Origin: Limonium bicolor
Taxonomy: Eukaryota > Streptophyta > Magnoliopsida > Caryophyllales > Plumbaginaceae
Assembly (NCBI GenBank): GCA_023374045.1
Contig: CM041780.1
Location: forward strand, 89,245,627-89,309,626
DNA length: 64,000 nucleotides
Direction of reading: 5' to 3'
Shown: positions 55,816-64,000 of the stretch, one piece after another
Position numbering within the stretch: the first letter of the stretch is position 1
How the letters are laid out: the number at the start of each line of letters is the position of its first letter
Notes under the pieces: generated by a model
The model's database searches: none
What the model saw: the letters and a program-made list of their open reading frames with translations, nothing else
What the model was told of the DNA's origin: nothing
Made by a program: the position numbers and the translations under genes

Positions 55816-58800
55816 TGTAAAACTCCTAATCCTAATCCTGTAATAATATCACAAGTTGTAGCATAACAGAATATAATTCGCAGCAGAAAATAAAACTAAC
55901 TAACGTTGGTGTTACACGCCGTTACCCACCCATGTGAGTAACAAGGCAACCTTACTCCATCAATCCACTACAACTCTCCATCGATGTGATGACGAGATAC
56001 TGAGCACTCTTAAATTACAAACCAAATCCAAACCAACAAATGAGCAACTAACCCAATACAACCAAACTCCAAATACAGTACATAGAAATACTAAAGTGTT
56101 TTATTGAAATACATCAACTACCCAGCGTCCCGCTCTCCGGCTTCGTGTCTCTTCTCAGTAACCTGAAATGTTTTGCCCGTTGAAGGGCTCAACAAACGAT
56201 ATGCTGGTATGCTAAATGTAGACCTAAATCATTTGGATTCCTTAAGTCGTTAAGTCATCTTGATATTAGATTCATTACATGCTATGTCGGTTTACAAATA
56301 ATAACAACTGTTAATGTTTAAATAAACACATAATAGTTCACCTAACAATGTCACCACATAATAGTAAGCAACAACCAAATAATCAATAACCAATGATCAA
56401 TAACAGTAACCAAACAAGATACGCGTATTAATTAACTATACTTGTTAGTTGGTCACATGGCCCTCATCCTTTTTACCAATCACTTATACCTTCCAATTAA
56501 TTTCCACCTCAGGCGTCATGTTAGGACAACCCTTAATAACTTATTAATGGACAGTAGTCCCCTGGGTTCCATTGGAACCGTTGCCAGCTGACCTTATGGC
56601 CCTGGATAATTTATTTGCCTTAAAGGCGACCAATTCGGTCGAAACCTGTGCACCAACAGTAGTGCCCTCTGCCATCATCGAATGTGGATAATGGATTCCC
56701 TTGAGTGACTCTTGATAGTAGTCCCTCGTAGTGATCACGATGCGCAACCAGATAGTCGAAACTAGCTGGATTCCCTCTTTGTAAGTTAGCCCTTTAGTCA
56801 GTGATACAATATTCAATCCTTGAGTTAAGACTATAACAGTTGACCATCAGTTGGGTTCTCGTATTACCTAAAGGTCACCTAGTCTTGTTTGAGTTTAGAT
56901 GTATAAACATCCAGTCATAAGACGTTCACGTAAAATAGAACGCAATGGTGTCGAGCAATACAGTATACAAGATCATATACATAAAACACGGATTTCGCTC
57001 TTAACAATTAAACACACAACGTCTGGACCTCGGGAAAATCCTTAGGACATTCAGACCACACAATAACATACCATTCACCGTGAAAATTGTTAGCTTGACA
57101 ATTCACGCTTAGTAGTTTCTCCCCGTAACGCTGTTAAATTGTACATGCAATACCAGGTAACGTTAATACAACTAACACTAACTATTACAGTACTGTTAAT
57201 ACAGAACTAATACCGTAGTATACTAACCCCGTATGTTCTTTATTTCTCCCTGTTATTTAACAGTGGTTCGAGGTAGTCTAACAGTCCGTTTTTTATGTAA
57301 CAACTACATGTGATAATGAATTCCCATGTTATGGTTTATCTTCATCTCATTAATTATGTGCTCATAATTGTTTTCACTTATTCTACATGTTAATATAATT
57401 TGGTCATTTTTATTATAACCACAATTATTTTATAAACTTTACATTTTACTCCATAATACCTTATATTACATAGTTTTAATTCCTTTATTTATTAAATCAC
57501 CAACCAACCTTATAAATTCGGTATTTATATTTTGAACATATTAACTTTCACAAATTACCATATAGCCACATCTATATATCGGTTTTGGCAAACAACTTTC
57601 TCATAATTGCATTTTAACCCCAAAACTTATATAAGTTACATATTAACTTATAAACTATAGTTTTATTATTTAATTTCATTAATAACTGAAATGACCCTTA
57701 TAATTCTACAAATTATGCTTTCGCCCTATGTTCAATTCGGTTTTACATATATACTTTAATAAATTACATATTCACCCCAAAACTTTTATAAACTTAATAT
57801 TTTATGTCATAAATCGTTTTAACCCAAATTTTTTGGTCAACACTTTGACCAAAGCCTAATTTCATAATTAATACTTTAATATACCCAGAATATCATGTGT
57901 AATTCGGTTATACACTATATTTCCAGAAGTTACAAAATAGCCCCAAAACTTTATCAAATGTTATTTCAACACTTAAACACTTGTTTAATTTGACCAAAAT
58001 TCATAATATTAATTCCTACCTTATATTATATCATAATTATGCCAAATCAATCCTTTAACTCTTGGCATTTATATTTAGTATACCATACTTTTCAAAATTT
58101 ACATTTTAGCCACATAACTTTATAAACTAGCCATTTAAATACTTGTAGCTATTTTTAATATTCCTAAAATTTATAATATAAGCTAATATACTTATATTCT
58201 TCAAAAATCACCAAATAGAACATTTTATGCTCGGCTGTAACAAATATTTATCATATGGTTTTAAAACTTGATTTATACCTTATAATAAGTGTATATAAAT
58301 GTATATAAGCCATATAACACTTCTAAAATTTATGCTAATGACTTAGAATGATTATAAGCTCAAAATAGAACATTTAACCCCTAGACAATTCGGCTTGAAT
58401 TTATATGCATCATATTTAAATTTTTGTGACACAAATTTATACCTTAAGGTAATAATCTTACCTTATATGTTATAAGCTATTTTCTTGATAATATTCATAT
58501 AGTTTTCGGCCTTAATTAATCTAAGGCTTGTACATAAATTTTGTACCAAAGTTTGAAGCTTAAATCAAACTTAAACATAGTAGATTTAATTATAGAAACT
58601 TACTCCTTAAATCAAGATGATTCTTGTACTGATTTCCCTTGAATTCCAAGCTCTTCCAATGCTATTTTGATGTAGAATTTTCGGCCTCCATGTATAGGTT
58701 TAGGAGATCCAAGTGTTAGACTTCTAACAAGGATTTATAAGTAAGGTTAGTTTATAAGAGTTTACCTTTGGTATTTGTCAAGGAATTTTTGGTACACCTT

Positions 58801-60446
58801 AGGATTATTGAAGATCCAAGTTTCCTTCATGAAATGATGAAGAGAACATAGGTTTAGAAGCTTGAAATTTTCGGACATTAACTAATGTATTTGCTAGGAT
58901 TTTCAAACAAGAAGTATACCGTAACTAGGTCTTGTTTGTTCCTTGAGTTGTTGTTGAATCAAGACAACTCCTTGGAGTACTAAAGCTTGGCGAAATCTTG
59001 CTAGGTTGCTAGGATGATTCTTGCTTCAAGACTTGTTGGAAGTTGCTAGGAATTTAACACAAAAATGGAGTTTAAGGTTAAATCTTCATTAATAGAGCTT
59101 GAAACTCACAAGAAGAACTAGCTAAGGAAGAAAGAAAAGAGAGAAGAAGAGAGCTTACCAAAATTGGACAAGGAAGGGCAAGGGGGGTGCTAGGTTACCG
59201 TGAGGTATTAAGAGAATAGGCAAGGAATGAATTTTTGACACAATAATGTCAAAGTTGGCTAACTTTTCCTTAGTTTATTTGCTTGTCTCTTGGCTCCATA
59301 AAGCCTCTCAATCAGCTAGACTTTCGGCCATGTGAAGAAAGAAATGGAGACTTTGATTGTCAATTGACACAAGATGACAAGGGCAAAGGTAGGTAGTGTT
59401 TCTTTTGAATTTTCTAAGATGAATACCCATGCTAATGTTGTCTTAATTCCTTGCAGATTTTTGGCAATGTGCTGTAGGAATCCTCTTGATTTTTGTTTAT
59501 ATTAGACATAGGAATATGCATAGTTAGGTATATGTTTTATTTGACTAATGTACAGCAATCAAACTCCCCTTTTCCCTTGCTTATTTTCGGCAGCCATAGG
59601 CTAAAGGATGGGCTGCTTCATTGTTTATTTGCCTTGTCAAAAGCTAGATCTAGTTTGTATTTAATTCATTACTTTTCAATGGCTAATCATCTTCTCATTT
59701 TCCTGCAGGTTTTTGGTAATGAGAGGCCTTATTTGACTGAGATTCTTTGACATAATGTCACATGATATATGGAAGACGAGTCACCATTCCGTGAGACAAT
59801 TTTTAAGCGAAAACCATGTCAAATACACCCAAAAAAACGGCCACTTTGGTAGCCATGTGGAGTTCATTTTTAACTTGGTTCCTGTCACACTATATTGTAT
59901 TAAGATCATATTGTAACATGTTATAAGTCACAACATTTAATTGGTACATTTATACCAAGGTAAAAGATGAAAGTTTCTAAGGTAAAATGCTGATTTTATA
60001 CTACTTTTTGATCTGATTTTTGGCCCTACGTGTGCTATGATTTTAGCACTAGATTTGATTGATTTAGATGGTCAATTCATCCCCATTTAAGATTCCCAAC
60101 TCGTGGCTCCTCAAAAACTTCAAGGTAATAGCGTAGAACGCGTTTTTATGGCACCTGAAGGTGCGTTTTTGTGCTTTAAGGATATTCTGGAAAATAAGTA
60201 GTCGCTACGAGTTCCGAGTGTTTATAAACATTTTTATAGTCAATAATGATATATTAAGGTGTTACATTGAGTTATATGGGGTTATATCAACCCATGACAC
60301 AATTCCCGGGCTACCGGGGCACTCCCGGGGCAAAATGGGAGCGTTAGGAAATTCCCCCGAGCACTTTGTGTGTTTTTGAAAAAGTAGCTCGAGCATTCTC
60401 TTTGTAATGATGAATAAGGATAACAGGAACTCTAAGAATGAATTAT
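55816..60446 (-). repeat. Element M 5' LTR, interrupted by element N
   Basis: Starts (plus strand) TGTAAAACTCC next to the primer site and matches 32184-34908 from 57682 on. The last about 500 bp known from the 3' copy are missing because N begins at 60447. Relative to the 3' copy it has about 49 extra bases near 60216-60265. It contains the U5 hairpin at 55921-55942. No gene is seen. Confidence 0.88.
55921..55942 (-). other. Conserved U5 hairpin, element M
   Basis: Sense GTTACTCAC, loop ATGG, GTGGGTAAC. Nine pairs as RNA including one U-G, flanked by GCCTT and GGCGTG. Same distance from the LTR end as in P and N. Confidence 0.72.
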
Positions 60447-60550
60447 TGTAACACCCCAACCGTTAATCTCATCATTACCTCTTAAAACTTTACTAATTAC
60501 TCCTACACACGCAGCGGAACTCTAATTACAACGAGGGGTGAAAACACGCC

Positions 60551-60572
60551 GTTAGCCACCCATGTGGCTAAC
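60551..60572 (-). other. Conserved U5 hairpin, element N
   Basis: Sense GTTAGCCAC, loop ATGG, GTGGCTAAC: nine perfect pairs, flanked by GCCTG and GGCGTG, 104-126 nt from the LTR end. Confidence 0.72.
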
Positions 60573-61099
60573 CAGGCCTTTCTTACATACCGTAACGGTC
60601 TGACAAAACTGGAACACCGAGTACTTCATACAAATACAATACTCAATTCATATCTCTAATAAGAGTCATACAATATACGGATGCCGATAGAACTACTCGG
60701 ACTTACACCTCATTCTAACGCATAACGCATAAGTATTACAATCTAACTACCCATGCTCACAGCAGTCCTCGTCCTACTCTCTCGAACGGTGATCAGCTTC
60801 AAGTACCTGCACACTAAAAACGTTCCCCCTAGGGGTCAGCTTACGCTGCGCATGAAATTTCGCATATACCGCGTGCTAACCGCGGTACACCGACTACTTT
60901 GGGTCGGATATACATGGAGTTCATTTTAATCAAACAACATGCATCATGACAATACAATATATATGTATATCACACAAGAATCTACATCCAATCACGGAAC
61001 ACGATTCCTAACTAACATAACAATGTTGTTAGTGGTAGCTGGTTACTCTTAGGCATTGAGGGTTATTCCTCACTATGCCATGTTTACTTATTCAATACC

Positions 61100-61262
61100 T
61101 CACCCGCTCTCTCGGGTTACTCATTCGTATACACCCCATTCTCTTGGGCTACTCATTCTTATACTTACCCATTCTCTCGGGTTACACATTCATATTCTCA
61201 CCCCTTTCTCTCGGGTTATTTATACTCATTATCTCACCCACCTCTTGGGTCACTCATACTCA
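61100..61262 (+). repeat. Degenerate ~32-bp tandem repeat in element N LTR
   Basis: About five units with core CCCATTCTCTCGGGTTACTC followed by ATTC-TATAC. CTCTCGGGTT-like cores recur at about 61107, 61141, 61170, 61206 and 61245. Confidence 0.75.
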
Positions 61263-62650
61263 AGCTCTTGTAGATTCTCGAGACACTACAGGTCTCCTAC
61301 GTCACGCTTGTTACTCTTATACATACTAAGCCAAAACTCATGGCTCTCTAGCATAGTCTTACTTCCCCGGTTTCGACCCTACTCTGGGTCTAGCATGGTG
61401 GGAAGGTTCAACCAGCTCACGGAACTCTCTCTTAGTTCCTATCTCTTTTACTTAGGTCCGACTACTCTCGGACTACTCTCGTCCCATACACTCCTCTCTC
61501 GGAGTTATAGTAATATCATGTATATTAGTATAGAAGCATCATTCTCGATGTTTCTAATGACTTTGGAAACTTACTTAAATTCGGGTAATCTTAGGTTTAA
61601 GGGTTACCCTCACAATCATATGCTTATACATTAGGATATTTTCTTATACCGGGTAAAATCCTCATATAAGAGGTCGACCGTATCTCAAGGGAGTTACATA
61701 GTCCCTTAGGTCTCTTTTACCTTTCTTATAAGTTTACATTATTAGACTAACTTCAATCCTCTCGATGGAGGTCATTTATCTCTCCACTCATATTTATTTC
61801 GTGGATTGTTTCAATATGGTTCTCTTACCGTTATCGGGTATATACTCAACCCGTACATCTCCTCACATTTTAGGGAGTTCATATGTTTGTGTTATCGTTA
61901 TTCTTTAATCGATAGCTTGTGTGTGTTTGCATGTTACCATTGTTCGTGAGACTACCGATCTACGGGTTTCTAGTCATTCACTACTCTCTATGAGTCGGTC
62001 TATGCACTATGTTAGACCACACCGGCATACAAGTATGTTAGTTCATACAACATACAATAAAGCATACTTAATCAAACAAGGGATTATTTTCATGCTTTAG
62101 TCTTGATTAAGCCGGCAACAAAACACACAAATCAGAGTAACTCGGTTAGCATACGGGGCATGAGAAAATCATACCTTTCACCGGGGTTTTTTACTTTACC
62201 GTGGCATCTCACCATGCTCGGGTCACGCACGATTCTCTGATAATGTTTCAAACATATTATTAATACTAAGCTCATACGGTACATTATTAAATGCTACTCC
62301 CGTACTTACCCCATTATCCCGGTATACTTAGTTTACTCATGTCAAACTATATCCTTACTCCCCATTAATTTCCTACACTTTTTTACTCTTCTTTAAGAAC
62401 TTTAACCATCATTAATTAAGTGTTAATTACCTTAAGCTATCATTATCATTCACTTTACATACTTGCTAATTCATACTTATACAATTTCATTCTCATTCTT
62501 TACTTACTTCTCACTCTTACTCTAGCTTGTTTTTACTTCTAATGACTCTTAATTATCATTAATTAGGTCTTAGGCATCTCATATACTCGCCCCCAACAAT
62601 TCCTTAACTTTCAGCCCATTTAAATTCCTCTCGGGTGAAATTTGGGTGTT

Positions 62651-62901
62651 GGTCCGGGACCTTGTCTAGGTCCTAAGTCCCGGACCTACTCATTTCAGAA
62701 CTCTCGGCTTGTTTTTTTGTTGTGGTCCGGGTCCTTATACTTAAGGTAGTCCCGGACCAGGTGTAGTGGAGCACTCGAACTAGTTCTGTCTAGTGGTCCG
62801 GGTCCTTACTCCTAGGTTAAGTCCCGGACCCTCAATGTATTACCACTCTGGTTATTTTGCAAGGTTGGTCCGGGCCTTTATTCAGACCTAGGTCCCGGAC
62901 C
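62651..62901 (-). repeat. Tandem hairpin array in element N LTR (71-73 bp period)
   Basis: Four hairpins, each GGTCCGGG (arm), 18-20 nt, CCCGGACC (arm), at 62651-62686, 62724-62758, 62795-62830 and 62867-62901. Start-to-start distances are 73, 71 and 72 bp. Confidence 0.88.
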
Positions 62902-64000
62902 AACTATGGTCTGCTACGAACGGAATTATTTCCATGCTCTGTTTCATTCTCTTCTTTCTCTAATCAATTCCCAATGGTTTCCAATGTTCATCTTACATGT
63001 TTAACTACTTATCCAAGCATCTAACTCACCTATCTAGTTCATTTTACTTAGATTCTTTTACACTTACAACCTTGTTTTCCCCCCTGTTTTCTATCGGTTT
63101 GTAACATGTTTTGGCATCCTCTTCAAAACAGAACACTCCAGCTATCAACCTAGGTGAATTTTGACAGCAACTAATTACTTCTCAAAGCATTTTCACCACA
63201 CTCAAAAGTTCACAACACACAATCTCCCACCTGTTTGGTTTAACACACATAACACCACAAAATCCCATTTGCTCACGTAGGTAAACCACTTAACTACTTG
63301 GTTTATTTTCCATACTCATACACATTAATACAATCTGTTTCAAACAAACAGCACTTATAGCAGTGCCAGGACACACAAATTCAAAGTTATTTAATCAACA
63401 CCCACATCCATTTCGCAAGGAAATAAAACTACCAAGGTAAGCCTTTTACCTTGTTTCACTTTCAGTTTTTTTTTACTCCTCTTCTTCCTCTTTATCTTGT
63501 TCTCTCTTTCTCCTCTTGTTTCCCACACCACACAAGGGCTTTGGATTGCAAACTACAACCGTAGCCCATCACACATACAACAATCAATTCACTTTTCCCA
63601 AAAACCTAATACATATTTTAGAGCTAGTTTACAAAGTTTAATCTTGGTTTTACCTTGAAGAACCCAAATGGTTGGGTTAGCAATCAGTTGGAGAAGTTTC
63701 CAACACCCCACAAAAACATATGCTCTCGGCTGAAATGAGAGGAAATTTTCCAACGTGAGGAAAAAGTCTCACAAATGGTAGATTAGGCTTGAAATGGTAT
63801 AAATACTTACTTATATATACCTTAAGGCACTAAGGAAGAGAAGAAGGGTTGAAATCTACTCTTCAAGCTCCAAAAGCTCCCACGTCAATGGAGATGAAAA
63901 TGGAGAAATCAAAACTTTGATGGGTGGAGATCGAAGCTCTCACCGAGAGGAGTTCAACGGTACTAATTTCGTGTGATTCGGTGGAGAAATGAGTAAGATG

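Larger units (their letters stand above)
32184..60446 (-). mobile_element. Element M: Tekay-type chromovirus with AlkB-like ORF (host of all other insertions)
   Basis: Minus-strand Ty3/gypsy element. Pieces in sense order: 5' LTR (60446 down to 55816, its first part displaced by element N), tRNA-iMet primer site (55798-55809), gag (55584-54327), AlkB-like ORF (54022-53450), protease, RT, RNase H, integrase (53329-50480, then 36370-35869 after element P), polypurine tract, 3' LTR (35411-32184, rest beyond element A). The chromodomain-like tail and long LTR (about 5.1 kb when both copies are combined) fit the Tekay/Del clade. LTR copies differ more from each other than those of P, so M is older. 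Confidence 0.9.
60447..64000 (-). repeat. Element N: LTR (U5 end) of another Tekay-like element, cut by the window end
   Basis: TGTAACACCCCAACC at 60447 interrupts the M LTR after GAATGAATTAT. The first 130 bp share with the P and M LTR ends (in minus orientation) the block ACGCCGTTA-CCACCCA-GTGG, placing N in the same group. Nothing coding is recognised in 3.5 kb; a 192-codon open frame at 61056-61634 is repeat-derived. The other LTR edge is not reached, so whether N is complete or solo cannot be seen. Confidence 0.75.

Noticed and set aside
61056..61634. 192-codon open frame rich in Leu/Ser/His/Tyr
   Set aside because: It overlaps a ~32-bp degenerate tandem repeat in the N LTR, and its start and composition follow the repeat. 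No domain is visible.

Overview
The window is a plant, probably eudicot, intergenic stretch made almost entirely of transposable elements nested inside one another. I see no host gene, tRNA, rRNA or CRISPR. The base layer is one minus-strand Ty3/gypsy chromovirus of the Tekay type (element M). Its 3' LTR is left at 32184-35411, its pol end at 35869-36370, the rest of pol and gag at 50480-55584, and its 5' LTR at 55816-60446. Everything else has inserted into M. No host species can be named from this sequence.

Insertions: (A) an Athila-type element, plus strand, 1-32183, in M's 3' LTR; its 5' end lies before the window. (B) A second Athila-type element, 7166-27183, inside A's integrase, with perfect 5-bp target duplications (CTTGG). 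B has kept gag and protease but lost RT, RNase H, integrase and env. (C) A CACTA (En/Spm) DNA transposon, 9752-21373, inside B's gag, with 13-bp terminal inverted repeats, a 3-bp target duplication (AGT), a TNP2-type transposase and a TNPA-like gene on the minus strand. (P) A Tekay-type element, plus strand, 36376-50474, inside M's integrase, with target duplication ACAAT and 3.8-kb LTRs. (N) The U5 end of another minus-strand Tekay-like LTR, from 60447 to the window end, in M's 5' LTR.

The most unusual content is in P and M. Both divergent Tekay elements carry an AlkB-like Fe(II)/2-oxoglutarate dioxygenase ORF between the gag zinc knuckle and the protease. All visible catalytic residues are intact, although neighbouring pol is broken. 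In both elements this ORF lies inside what reads as an intron. A phase-1 donor is followed within 8-15 nt by a gag stop codon, and removing the intron joins gag to protease in frame. Unspliced RNA would then give Gag plus the AlkB ORF, and spliced RNA would give Gag-Pol. P has two further gag introns that M precisely lacks.

The chromovirus elements also carry structured cis signals that covary between families: a 9-bp hairpin about 105-125 nt from the LTR end (P, M, N), a 10-bp hairpin that folds up the tRNA-iMet primer site (P, M), and a hairpin next to the polypurine tract (P, M). Several unrelated LTR families carry clusters of CCGG-centred palindromes. In P and N these are regular hairpin arrays with a 69-73 bp period. 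Most reading frames contain single-base indels, and LTR pairs also differ mainly by such indels, so some frameshifts may be assembly errors.
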